Source: Verrucomicrobiota bacterium
Lineage (GTDB): Bacteria > Verrucomicrobiota > Verrucomicrobiia > Chthoniobacterales > JAFAMB01
Assembly: GCA_019239825.1 (NCBI GenBank)
Contig: JAFAZK010000053.1
Location: forward strand, 1-64,000
DNA: 64,000 bases
Direction of reading: 5' to 3'
The translations under genes and the position numbers were made by a program. Below the pieces are notes generated by a model. That model was not told the DNA's origin and did no database searches. It saw only the letters and a list, made by a program, of their open reading frames with translations. Shown in pieces: positions 16,035 through 24,071 of this stretch; within the stretch, counting starts at the first letter, position 1, and every line of letters begins with the position of its first letter.

Positions 16035-17321
16035 ATGGATCTATCCTCCCTCAAGAACAAAACGTTAGCGATCGTCATGGGCGGTGGAGCTGGAACCCGC
16101 CTTTTTCCATTGACCAAGGATCGGGCCAAACCGGCTGTTCCACTCGGCGGCAAATATCGCTTAGTGGATATTCCCATCAGCAACTGTCTAAACCACGGGC
16201 TTACCCACGTCTATGTATTAACCCAGTTCAATAGTACCTCGTTACACCGGCACATCCATGCGAGCTACAAGTTCGATAACTTCTCCAACAACTTCGTAGA
16301 GATTCTCACCGCCCAACAGACACCGGAAGGTTCGCGTTGGTATCAGGGAACGGCCGACGCTGTGCGGCAGAATCTCCGTTATTTCCTGGAAGGCGAATTC
16401 GAGTACTTCCTGATTTTGAGCGGCGACCAACTCTATCGGATGGATTTTATCGAACTGTTGAAACAGCATATCGATACCGGCGCCGATATCACGTTAGGGA
16501 CAACGCCGGTCGATCGGAAAGCCGCTTCTTCCTTCGGCATCATGCACAGCGATCCCAATCGCCGCATTTTCCGGTTTGAAGAAAAGCCAAAAGAGCCGGC
16601 GTTGCTCGATGAGCTGATGATCCCGCCGCCCCTGTTAAAAGAGCTGGGATTACCGGAGGATGCGGAGCTCTACCAGGGTTCCATGGGTATCTACGTATTC
16701 AATCGGGAAAACCTCATCCAGGCGCTGAATAACGACATGGACGATTTTGGTAAACACATTTTGCCGCAGGCTTTGAAGCTCCGCAAAGTGATGGCTTACA
16801 TCTTCCAAGGTTATTGGGAAGACATTGGAACAATCGGCGCCTTTTTTGAGGCAAACCTGGCCCTCACCGATACCATCCCTCCTTATAACTTTTTCGATCG
16901 ATCAGCTCCGATTTATACGCATCCCCGCTTCTTACCGGCCAGCAAGATCAACGCGGCTACCTTGAAACACGCTTTCATCGCTGACGGCTGCATTATCTCG
17001 GATGCGCATATCGAGCGGGCAGTCATCGGCCTTCGCAGTGTGATTGAGAACGGCGCCACCATTCGAAACTCTGTGATCATGGGAGCCGACTTTTACGAAG
17101 ACGATCATCCGAAGCCCACCCCGGACGCGCCTCCGTTAGGCATCGGCAAGAATACAGTGATCGACCGCGCGATCATCGATAAAAACGCCCGGATCGGGGA
17201 CGGAGTCGTCATTACTCCCGATGGGAAATTGGCCACCGAGGACGGCCCGAACTACTACATTCGTGATGGTGTCGTCGTGATACCGAAGAACGCGGTTATC
17301 CCGAGTGGGACCTGGATCTAG
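16035..17321 (+). CDS. glgC: Glucose-1-phosphate adenylyltransferase
   Basis: A 428-residue ADP-glucose pyrophosphorylase, which makes ADP-glucose from ATP and glucose-1-phosphate for glycogen synthesis. The N-terminal catalytic domain has GGGAGTRLFPLTKDRAKPAV and YRLVDIPISNCLNHG, then GTADAVRQ, LSGDQLYRMD, FEEKP and GYWEDIGTI. The C-terminal left-handed beta-helix (residues about 300-428) has repeated hexapeptides such as CIISDAHIERAVIGLRS. The full-length match and the YRLVDIPISNC form resemble the plant/cyanobacterial branch more than the enterobacterial one. GGAAG lies 2-3 bases before the ATG, a weak ribosome site. No glycogen synthase or branching gene is adjacent. Confidence 0.97.
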   Translation: MDLSSLKNKTLAIVMGGGAGTRLFPLTKDRAKPAVPLGGKYRLVDIPISNCLNHGLTHVYVLTQFNSTSLHRHIHASYKFDNFSNNFVEILTAQQTPEGSRWYQGTADAVRQNLRYFLEGEFEYFLILSGDQLYRMDFIELLKQHIDTGADITLGTTPVDRKAASSFGIMHSDPNRRIFRFEEKPKEPALLDELMIPPPLLKELGLPEDAELYQGSMGIYVFNRENLIQALNNDMDDFGKHILPQALKLRKVMAYIFQGYWEDIGTIGAFFEANLALTDTIPPYNFFDRSAPIYTHPRFLPASKINAATLKHAFIADGCIISDAHIERAVIGLRSVIENGATIRNSVIMGADFYEDDHPKPTPDAPPLGIGKNTVIDRAIIDKNARIGDGVVITPDGKLATEDGPNYYIRDGVVVIPKNAVIPSGTWI

Positions 17322-17541
17322 GCAGCCTGATGGCTTTCAAAGGTATATGCCCTGTGGAAGCCATGCAGGCTATGGCAGAATCAGGCTATGGCTGTCAGCG
17401 GAGCCTGCTTCTGCGTAACAAAACGGTAGAGATGTAGCACCTGCTCAGCCCAACGCGGACGAGCAGGTGCTCCGTCCCTCCAGGGAGCAACGTCGAATTC
17501 AATCAGGTCCCAAAAAAATCCCCTACCCCAAAAAAAGCAGT

Positions 17542-17570
17542 AGAATAGTCCGGCCTATACGGACTATTCT
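17542..17570. promoter_or_regulatory. Perfect 11-bp hairpin upstream of the TPR gene
   Basis: AGAATAGTCCG / CGGACTATTCT with a 7-base loop, preceded by two A7-rich runs (17513-17536). It ends 9 bases before the larger hairpin over the start codon. Region 17322-17541 otherwise holds a GCCTGATGGCTT / AAGCCATGCAGGC inverted repeat after glgC (likely transcript end) and a degraded E palindrome near 17449-17475. Confidence 0.6.
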
Positions 17571-17578
17571 AGTGCCGC

Positions 17579-17626
17579 AGCTTGCATTGCCGGCAAATGG
17601 CTAACCATTTGCCGGCAATGCAAGCT
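17579..17626. promoter_or_regulatory. Perfect 22-bp hairpin covering the TPR gene start
   Basis: A left arm beginning AGCTTGCATTGCCGG (17579-17600) and a right arm ending CCGGCAATGCAAGCT (17605-17626) are exact reverse complements around the 4-base loop CTAA. Both usable ATG codons of the TPR gene (17597 and 17618) lie in the stem, so the start would be hidden in the folded mRNA. Confidence 0.75.
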
Positions 17627-18088
17627 TTCCAGATCCGGCGGAAAGTGACGGCTGCCAGCGGGTTTGCCGAGCTCGGCCTTTATCAGGAGGCCGTCGAAGA
17701 GCTCGAAGACCTTCCCGCCGCCACCAGGGACGATATCCCGGTTTTGGCTACTTGGTTACAGGTCTATCAATCGTGGGGAAAATGGTCGGAGGCAGCGGCG
17801 GTCGCCGAACGATTGATCCAAAAAGATCCAGACGAAGCAGATTGGTACATCGCGTTAGGTTTTGCCATCCGGCGTGCCCAAAGCCTAGCCGCGGCGGAGG
17901 TAATTTTAGCGGCTGCACTCCAGAAATTCCCCGCCAATGCAACCATCTATTTCAATCTAGCTTGTTACTACACCCAACTCAGCGACTTGGGCAAAGCCCG
18001 CGTCTATCTGGAAAGAGCGATTGCGATCGACGAGAACTTCCGAAAAATCGCGTTAACTGACCCAGATCTCCGCCTGCTGCGGGAATAG
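17597..18088 (+). CDS. TPR-repeat protein
   Basis: About 163 residues of helical TPR-type repeats, for example ASGFAELGLYQEAVEELEDL, LQVYQSWGKWSEAAAVAERL, ADWYIALGFAIRRAQSLAAA and YFNLACYYTQLSDLGKARVY, followed by DPDLRLLRE. No signal peptide or membrane segment, so a cytoplasmic scaffold is likely; the partner is unknown. Start is uncertain: ATG 17597 (MANHLPAMQAFQ) or ATG 17618 (MQAFQIRRKV), both in the 22-bp hairpin; the TTG at 17582 in the track is less likely. No Shine-Dalgarno site is seen. Convergent with the methyltransferase gene. Confidence 0.82.
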   Translation: MANHLPAMQAFQIRRKVTAASGFAELGLYQEAVEELEDLPAATRDDIPVLATWLQVYQSWGKWSEAAAVAERLIQKDPDEADWYIALGFAIRRAQSLAAAEVILAAALQKFPANATIYFNLACYYTQLSDLGKARVYLERAIAIDENFRKIALTDPDLRLLRE

Positions 18089-18173
18089 GGAAAATCTCAC
18101 ACAAACCCGCGAGGGCGGAGAGTGAAAACCGCAACGGACGTCGTCCCGCAGGCGAGAGACTATTCTGCAGAGA

Positions 18174-19037
18174 TTAGCTGAGGCGTGGATTAGACTTCAC
18201 CAATCGCTTCGAGTAGCCTAAGTCGGTTAGCCGGGAATAAAACTCCAGATCGACAATTTCAAAGTCCGCGCTCGGAGGGACAAACATAGAAGTGTCGTAA
18301 TCAATAAATTTCGCAGATTGCGGAATGTCTCGAATAGCTACTGCTCGCTTTACTGGACGGAGGCGAGAATCAAACTTGCTGACCAGAAGCAGACATCGAT
18401 GCTGAGGCGGGTAGTGTCGAAGTAAATAGTCCCTAAGGATTTCAAATCGTCGTGCTCGGTTTGTGCGTCTCTCGGTTATAAAGCCGCTGCCGATTGCTCC
18501 CGGTTGAAGAAGAAAAAGTGGGACGCGAGGATCCGGCGAAATAGAAAAGTAAATAAACCGGTTACACTCGAAAACCTGCAAGCCATGCCGACCAATCTCT
18601 AGCCCTAACTGAATAATCATTGTATCCAATGAGGAGATTCCTGGTAATGCAGTGGCCTTTATCCCCAAAAGGCGAGCCTCATCTAAAATTAGAGTTGACG
18701 CGGTTACGTAGATCAGTGGATGGCCAGGAACCAAGAAACACACGCGGTCGTAGCTCTTCGTCGCATCGATGACAGTTTTGGCGATCTGCGCATAGACATC
18801 TTGATCAAAAGCGCCCTCGGTATAAGCGCTGCTGAGATCAACGAGCTTAGTCCCTAGCGTATGCAGGTAAGCCGTCATTCTAGGGTTGGAATCAAGTAGA
18901 TAAAAGATTATCGCACTTGCCCGCATTGTCCGATCCGCCTCTAGAGTGAGGTGATCTGGACTGAGCACACCTGCGCCAATGATTGTTATCTTGGACAATC
19001 GAATCTCTTTTGTCTGGCCTCGGGGTGACCTAGCCAT
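18174..19037 (-). CDS. Tetrapyrrole-methylase-fold methyltransferase, borosin N-methyltransferase-like
   Basis: 287 residues with the SAM-dependent tetrapyrrole methylase fold: KITIIGAGVLSPDHLTLEA at the N-terminus, FLVPGHPLIYVTAS and LPGISSLDTMIIQLGLEIG. The linear order and many hydrophobic positions parallel the fungal borosin enzyme OphMA (remembered, not aligned by tool): a VDLSSAYTEG segment falls where OphMA has its Tyr-rich catalytic loop, retaining one likely catalytic Tyr and a second Tyr ten residues on, but lacking its Arg. This points to the peptide-backbone or standalone branch and not to cobalamin or siroheme synthesis, and no porphyrin genes are near. A 23-codon ORF ends in TGATG overlap with its ATG, and a 56-residue gene lies upstream. 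Substrate unknown. Confidence 0.8.
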   Translation of the reverse strand: MARSPRGQTKEIRLSKITIIGAGVLSPDHLTLEADRTMRASAIIFYLLDSNPRMTAYLHTLGTKLVDLSSAYTEGAFDQDVYAQIAKTVIDATKSYDRVCFLVPGHPLIYVTASTLILDEARLLGIKATALPGISSLDTMIIQLGLEIGRHGLQVFECNRFIYFSISPDPRVPLFLLQPGAIGSGFITERRTNRARRFEILRDYLLRHYPPQHRCLLLVSKFDSRLRPVKRAVAIRDIPQSAKFIDYDTSMFVPPSADFEIVDLEFYSRLTDLGYSKRLVKSNPRLS

Positions 19038-19108
19038 CAGTCGATTGAGGCAAGTGCGAGAGCAAGACGAGCAGACAACTGAGGAAAGTGCTGCTTACTC
19101 ACTTGCAT
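19037..19108 (-). CDS. Possible 23-residue peptide coupled to the methyltransferase
   Basis: ATG 19108 opens MQVSKQHFPQLSARLALALA followed by SID and stops with TGA that shares one base with the methyltransferase start (TGATG). Such overlap is typical of translational coupling. It could be a leader peptide controlling the downstream gene, a substrate peptide, or chance; no good ribosome binding site precedes it. Nothing else supports it. Confidence 0.25.
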   Translation of the reverse strand: MQVSKQHFPQLSARLALALASID

Positions 19109-19141
19109 CCAACTTCGAGAAAGATTCCCCGGCTACACCGT

Positions 19142-19312
19142 CTACGTGGTTTTCTTTGCTTTGCTCGTCCGAGGAGAAGGCGTTTTCGGTGCCGGCTCTG
19201 CCAATTTATCCAGCGCGTCCAAGGCTCGGTCAATAGCCTGTTTAGCATTTTCCAGGTGCTTCTTTGCTTCTAGTAAGGGCTCGGTTACATGTTGTAGTCT
19301 CTTTGCTGGCAT
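19142..19312 (-). CDS. Small lysine/alanine-rich helical protein
   Basis: 56 residues from ATG 19312 (MPAKRLQHVTEPLLEAKKHL), preceded by GGAG seven bases before the ATG, one of the better ribosome sites in the region. The first 40 residues form one long amphipathic helix (LENAKQAIDRALDALDKLAE); the tail PAPKTPSPRTSKAKKTT is basic and disordered, like histone H1-type tails. The track extends the ORF to 19534 with an unconvincing composition; the 218 bases between this start and the kinase stop hold nothing else I can support. Placed directly before the borosin-like methyltransferase, it could be its protein substrate, or a nucleic-acid-binding protein. Confidence 0.6.
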   Translation of the reverse strand: MPAKRLQHVTEPLLEAKKHLENAKQAIDRALDALDKLAEPAPKTPSPRTSKAKKTT

Positions 19313-19530
19313 CTCGGATCTCCGCGGTAAGACTTCGATGTCGCCAGAAACTCTGTGACTTGGCCTCCAGCCACCGAAGCTGTAACCATCTCCTCTATCG
19401 TTTTCGCCTTTTTCCGGCAACCTATTTTGCAGCAGAATAATGCTGGCTGGAGACGCGGTCGCAATGGCATCCGTCTTGCCGGCTTCGACCTGGCCGTTGA
19501 ACCTGTAACACCACGGGCAAGCGCTGCCGA

Positions 19531-22377
19531 TCAATCATGCGGTGCAAGCTCGGCTAACAACCGTTCAAAGCGCGGGTCGGTCCGGAGAGAGTCTAACGCT
19601 GGATTGAGCTTTAATTCTCCAAAATCAATACCTCCGGGCGTCTTTACGGCAATTTTTAGCTGTCCGAACGCCAAGTCCGGCTCACCGGTCCAAGCATAGG
19701 CCATGGCCAAGTTGAAAACCAGGGCCGGACCGTCCATCGCATCTTCGGAAATAGGCAGCATTTCAACCGCGCGGCGTGTTTCCCTTAAGGCATCTTCTTT
19801 GCGACCCAAAGCGGCGTCGACAACGCCAAGGGCACTTAAGAGGCTAGGATTGTTGAGGTCGGCTTCGACCCTTCGCTCAAGCTGGTCGCGTAAAGCAGAG
19901 AATCGCGGTTCCGTCATCGGTTGATCGCCCCGGACCTTTGCCAGCCAGATCTCCACGGATCCACGCGGAACTACGGTCTCGTGAAGGAACGAAAGATCTT
20001 CATTCTGACCAGTTCGGAGTATGTCCTGGGCTGTGGCCCAGTCGTGCGCCAGAGCCGCATAGAAAATGCGCTGAGAAGCAAAACCAATGTCATTTTTCAT
20101 TGAGGAGGGAAGCGCTTCTAAAGCCGCCCGATAGCCCGGGAGATCCGCGTTTTCCGCGAAAGCGCAGTAAGCCTTTTGTAAGATGAAGATCGGGTTTTCG
20201 GGCTCGAGTTCGAGCAGGGCATTACAAGCCTCCTCAGCTTGTCGATGACGTCGAAGACAGAGATAGTTGAATTCCAAATTATTAATGACGTTCGGGTTTC
20301 GCGGGTCGAGCGTGCGGGCCATTTGCAGAGCCTTGATCGAGTCGTCCCAGCGACCTTGTCGCCGATCGATGTAGGCCCTAAGCGCAAGAGCAGCAGGACT
20401 GTTGGGGAGCGCTCGCTCAGCGATGGCTATCTGGACAGAGGCTCGCTGATAACTTCGGTAACACTCGTACAGATGATAGGCCACCGCCAAATGAACTTCG
20501 GGAAGATCAGGTCGCAGCCGCAAGGCCTCGTTGACCGCAGCATCCCCGAGTCCGCGTCTCTCTGGCGTGTGATCCAGGAGTGAAAAATACAAATCGTCGT
20601 GCGCTCGAGCCACTAAGCAATAGGCCAGAGCAAATTTCGGATCTTTCCGGGTTGCCTCTTCCAGGAGCTTAACCACGTTCAGAAAGCTCTCGCGGTCGTG
20701 ACCGATGAAGAGTTCGGCGCCCACGATCAGCGCCTTAGCCTGCAGATAAAGATCGTAAGCCTCTAAATCGTTAGTCGGCTTGTTGTCGATTTCCTCCTTT
20801 TCCTCAGTAGATAACCGCGCGCTCAACTTCGCTACCACGGTTTTGGCAATGTCGTTTTGGATGTCAAATATGCTGGTCAGGTCTCGGTCATAGCTGTCGG
20901 CCCAAATCGTATTGTCATTGCGAGCATCAATTAACTCAGTGCTAACCCGCACATGATTTGCCTCACGTCGGACCGTTCCTTCCAAGACGTTGGCCACGCC
21001 CAATGCCATGGCGATTTGGCGCAGATCGCGTTTTGTATCCGCGCGATACTGCATTACTGAAGTTCGGCTGATGACTTTCAGTTGTGCGATTTTGGCGAGA
21101 TCATTCAGAATCTCATCCTGTACTCCGTCCGCGAAGTAAGCGTCATCTTTGTTCGGGCTGATGTTGTCAAAAGGAAGGACGGCTATGCTTTTTTCGGTGG
21201 TTACCGCTTCGGCAGGTTGCTGATTGAATAACCAGGCGGCGCGGCCGGATAGGAAAAACCAAGCAACTAATGCTACGGCAAGAGAGGAGCCTACACCAAG
21301 CAACCAGCGAACGATCTTGTTTGCCGGCTTTCCTTCTGAGGAATGTTTTTTCGCTCGGTCGCCGGTAACTTTCAACTCGGCCGTCGTCAATCGTAACTCG
21401 AAAGCGATTGTTTCTCTGACCTTTGCTACGGCCTGCTGCAACTGAGCAGGAGTTTGGAAACGCCGGCTAGGATTCTTCGCGAGCAACTCCTGAAGTAACT
21501 CGATTACCGGTACCGGAACGTTCTTTAATTTTTCAACCGGCGGCTCCGCGTGTTGATGCAGGTATATCAGCTCCGTGACGGAGCCGCTGAAAGGTAACTG
21601 GCCGCTGAGCATTTCCCAAAACGTGACACCGAGTGAATACAGATCAGAACGAATATCGGTTACGAGCCCGGCAAACTGTTCGGGGCTGGCGTAAGCAGGT
21701 GTACCAATAAAGACTCCCACGGTTGAAAGCGCATTTTCCTCCGCGCCCCCCTTGGCCAAGCCCAGGTCGATAATTTTGACGTCCTCCAACTTCCCGTCCA
21801 GCAAGCTGACCATGATGTTCCCCGGCTTTATATCCCGATGGACGAGGTGCTGTTTTTCAATCGCTGCTAATCCCGCCGCCACTTGTCCCAAAATGTCGAG
21901 AGCCAGGTTGAGTTGGAGGCAACCGGAGCGGCGAATAAGCGCTGCCAGGCTTTCACCTTCGACCAACTCCATCGCGTAATAGTGATTGCCGCCGCATTCC
22001 CCGATATGGAAGACCGTAGCCACGTTCTGGTGCCGGACACTGGCTGCAGCTCGAGCCTCTCGTACAAAACGGGCTCGAGCTGACTCATCGCCTAAGAACT
22101 GAGCATTGATGATCTTGAGGGCAGCCGGACGCTGGAGATGGACATCAAACGCTTTGTACGTCACTCCCATGCCACCGTGACCGAGCTCAAACGGTTTACC
22201 CTCTTCATTTTGGAGAACGGTGTAATGCTCAAAACGAAGCTCGGAAAAGCTATTCGAAACCACGTGGGTTTGTGTCTCGAGAGCCTCTTTAAAGGCACAT
22301 AATGGACAGAATACGTCGTAGTCCGCCAATTGCGTACCACACACCGAGCAGACTCGTTTCCCAGGAGGCGTTTCCAC
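19531..22377 (-). CDS. Membrane Ser/Thr protein kinase with zinc ribbon, TolB-like and TPR domains
   Basis: 948 residues. Order: zinc ribbon with Cys10, Cys13, Cys24, Cys27; kinase domain about 52-330 with glycine loop ELGHGGMG, Lys88 (AALKII), HRDIKPGN at 180-187 and DLG (not DFG) at 204-206, SPEQFAG and DLYSLGVTFWEMLSG; one membrane helix about 355-378; a TolB/FlgO-like region SIAVLPFDNISPNKDDAYFA; then many TPRs to the end. The fold predicts a cytoplasmic kinase with an extracytoplasmic TolB/TPR sensor part. Hanks-type residues are intact, so activity is likely; target unknown. Such fusions are common in Verrucomicrobiota and Acidobacteria. Upstream is repeat C2; downstream the 56-residue gene follows on the same strand. 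Confidence 0.93.
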   Translation of the reverse strand: METPPGKRVCSVCGTQLADYDVFCPLCAFKEALETQTHVVSNSFSELRFEHYTVLQNEEGKPFELGHGGMGVTYKAFDVHLQRPAALKIINAQFLGDESARARFVREARAAASVRHQNVATVFHIGECGGNHYYAMELVEGESLAALIRRSGCLQLNLALDILGQVAAGLAAIEKQHLVHRDIKPGNIMVSLLDGKLEDVKIIDLGLAKGGAEENALSTVGVFIGTPAYASPEQFAGLVTDIRSDLYSLGVTFWEMLSGQLPFSGSVTELIYLHQHAEPPVEKLKNVPVPVIELLQELLAKNPSRRFQTPAQLQQAVAKVRETIAFELRLTTAELKVTGDRAKKHSSEGKPANKIVRWLLGVGSSLAVALVAWFFLSGRAAWLFNQQPAEAVTTEKSIAVLPFDNISPNKDDAYFADGVQDEILNDLAKIAQLKVISRTSVMQYRADTKRDLRQIAMALGVANVLEGTVRREANHVRVSTELIDARNDNTIWADSYDRDLTSIFDIQNDIAKTVVAKLSARLSTEEKEEIDNKPTNDLEAYDLYLQAKALIVGAELFIGHDRESFLNVVKLLEEATRKDPKFALAYCLVARAHDDLYFSLLDHTPERRGLGDAAVNEALRLRPDLPEVHLAVAYHLYECYRSYQRASVQIAIAERALPNSPAALALRAYIDRRQGRWDDSIKALQMARTLDPRNPNVINNLEFNYLCLRRHRQAEEACNALLELEPENPIFILQKAYCAFAENADLPGYRAALEALPSSMKNDIGFASQRIFYAALAHDWATAQDILRTGQNEDLSFLHETVVPRGSVEIWLAKVRGDQPMTEPRFSALRDQLERRVEADLNNPSLLSALGVVDAALGRKEDALRETRRAVEMLPISEDAMDGPALVFNLAMAYAWTGEPDLAFGQLKIAVKTPGGIDFGELKLNPALDSLRTDPRFERLLAELAPHD

Positions 22378-22543
22378 CGTATGCCGTTTGCTGCGGGAAT
22401 TTTACTCGGTTTGGCCTATGCCTCACGAAAAATCGTCGGCGCTGGCCTCAGCCCCGTCCCCAAATGAAACGCGATCTAGGGCGGAAGAAAAGACATATCC
22501 CGGGTGAACGCGTAAAGATACAGAGAAGGTCGCACCGCGGTAC

Positions 22544-22641
22544 ACGGATAGGACCTATTGGATCCCTAGGACGTTCTTGAGGACGCATCTGCAGCATACG
22601 CGCCGACCTACGGGTCCTAGCGGCCCTTAGGTCCCATCCGT
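22544..22641. repeat. C-type palindrome, copy 2
   Basis: Ends ACGGATAGGACCTATTGGAT and CCCTTAGGTCCCATCCGT pair as inverted arms; internal words CCTAGGAC and GTCCTAG also pair. It occupies most of the 343-base gap 22378-22720 between the kinase start and the ybhR stop; no gene is seen in that gap. Confidence 0.7.
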
Positions 22642-22720
22642 CTGCTGCGCTATGGTTCTCTTCTCTTTGCTTGCTTCGCTTTGGTGCGACTTGAGGCCCT
22701 CCGGTGAGACTATTCTTCCC

Positions 22721-23827
22721 TCACGCCAGGCGTCGCCGGAAGAGCCACGTGGCCAAGGCTAACGTAAACACCGCGATAATGGCCATTTGCCAGGTGTTAT
22801 TCAGAATCTCCATGGGCGGCATGTCCTTCAGAAAGACGCCTTTCATGACGACCATGATATAACGCAACGGATTTGCGTAGGTGAGTGGCTGTAACCAAGC
22901 CGGCATATTTTCGATGGGCGCAGCGTACCCCGAGAGAAGCGTTGCCGGCAACAACGTTGTCATTATGCCTAACATGGCTTGCTGCTGGGTCACGGCGATG
23001 GACGAGATACTTAATCCGATGCCGATCATCGCAATGATGAACACGGTAAGACTGAGGTACAAGAACGGCACCGAGCCGTGAAACGGGATCCGGAAAACGA
23101 AAACCGTGATCAAAATAAAGATCGTCACCTCAATCAACGCTAAAATCAGGGCCGGGATACTTTTGCCAGCCATGATCTCCAAGGGTCGAATCGGCGACAC
23201 CAGCAGTTGTTCGAACGTTCCCATCTCACGCTCCCGCGCGACCGACATCGCGGTGACATTCAAGCAGATTTGCAACGTAATCATCACCGCCAGCGACGGT
23301 AGGGTGAACCAAATATAATCCAGATTCGGGTTGAACCACGTTCGTTCCACTACCTGCACGTTGGGCGCGCTGTTGTCAGTGGTCGCTTGTTCGCTGACAA
23401 ATTGGTTCACGATCTGGCTGACATAACCCTGGGCGATTTGCGCCGAGTTGGATTTGCGGCCGTCGGCGATCATCTGTAAAGGCGCTGCGTGATCCTCAGA
23501 AAACTTCCGGGAGAAATCCGGAAGAAAGGTAATCGCCAGCATTACCCGCTGATCGTCGATCATCTGCTGCAACTCCTGGCGCGAGTGCGCAAATTCCACG
23601 TGTCCAAAATTCGGCGAAGCGCAAAGTCGCTCAATCAGTTCATTAGCGACCTGCCCATAGTCCTGGTTCCAAACGCCCAGGGCCACGTGCTTAACCTCAA
23701 GCGTGCCGGTAAAAGAAAACAGGAAAAGCTGCAAAATCGGCGGAATAACTAGCGCCATCCGATTCCGCGGATCACGCAAAACCGCTAATACTTCCTTCTG
23801 AATCAGGGTTAGAATTCTGAGCCACAT
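22721..23827 (-). CDS. ybhR: ABC-2 type efflux permease (YbhR-like)
   Basis: 368 residues. N-terminal cytoplasmic WLRILTLIQKEVLAVLRDPR and first membrane helix, a large outside domain (about 45-180), then five helices from about residue 180, with AREREMGTFEQLLVSPIRPLEIMAGKSIPAL, the hallmark of ABC-2 permeases, and QPLTYANPLRYIMVVMKGVF. It should form the membrane pore with YbhS for the ATPase YbhF. AAGGAGGT five bases before the ATG is a textbook ribosome site. Last gene of a cecR-ybhG-ybhF-ybhS-ybhR series in the same order as in E. coli, but separated from ybhS by repeat D1. In E. coli this system exports cefoperazone/chloramphenicol-like drugs and cations; the same class of role is inferred. 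Confidence 0.93.
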   Translation of the reverse strand: MWLRILTLIQKEVLAVLRDPRNRMALVIPPILQLFLFSFTGTLEVKHVALGVWNQDYGQVANELIERLCASPNFGHVEFAHSRQELQQMIDDQRVMLAITFLPDFSRKFSEDHAAPLQMIADGRKSNSAQIAQGYVSQIVNQFVSEQATTDNSAPNVQVVERTWFNPNLDYIWFTLPSLAVMITLQICLNVTAMSVAREREMGTFEQLLVSPIRPLEIMAGKSIPALILALIEVTIFILITVFVFRIPFHGSVPFLYLSLTVFIIAMIGIGLSISSIAVTQQQAMLGIMTTLLPATLLSGYAAPIENMPAWLQPLTYANPLRYIMVVMKGVFLKDMPPMEILNNTWQMAIIAVFTLALATWLFRRRLA

Positions 23828-23858
23828 ATCGACCTCCTTCCAAACATCAAAACTAGTT

Positions 23859-24058
23859 CAACCGCAGATGGACGCAGATAACAGGACAAGAACCGCGAAT
23901 GGACACGAATGAACGCGAATAGATTCGGACCGACCACAGAGACACAGAGAACCAAGAGACTTCTGGAACCATCCCTGTAAGTCTCACTCCGTGGTATCTC
24001 TGTGTCTTTGTGGTGAATCTTTTCATTATTCGCGTCCATTCGCGTCTATTCGCGGTTA
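23859..24058. repeat. D-type inverted repeat, copy 1
   Basis: Left side has ACCGCAGATGGACGCAGATA, ACCGCGAATGGACACGAATG and ACCACAGAGACACAGAG; right side has CTCTGTGTCTTTGTGG, ATTCGCGTCCATTCGCG and TATTCGCGGTT. Together they make an imperfect 200-base hairpin of several word types in mirror order. Located between ybhS and ybhR inside the operon. Confidence 0.8.
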
Positions 24059-24071
24059 GGTTCTGTGGTTT

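Noticed and set aside
15845-16234. 129-residue + ORF before glgC
   Set aside because: Overlaps the start of glgC in another frame and has no recognisable sequence.
17511-17536. Two A7 runs as an intrinsic terminator of glgC
   Set aside because: On the sense strand they are A and not U runs, and no stem directly precedes a U-run on the minus strand side.
19313-19534. Upstream extension of the 56-residue protein to TTG 19534
   Set aside because: Composition of the extra 74 residues is unlike neighbours and an SD-supported ATG exists at 19312.
22302-22580. 92-residue + ORF antisense to the kinase start
   Set aside because: Arg/Pro-rich shadow of the kinase N-terminus and of repeat C2.
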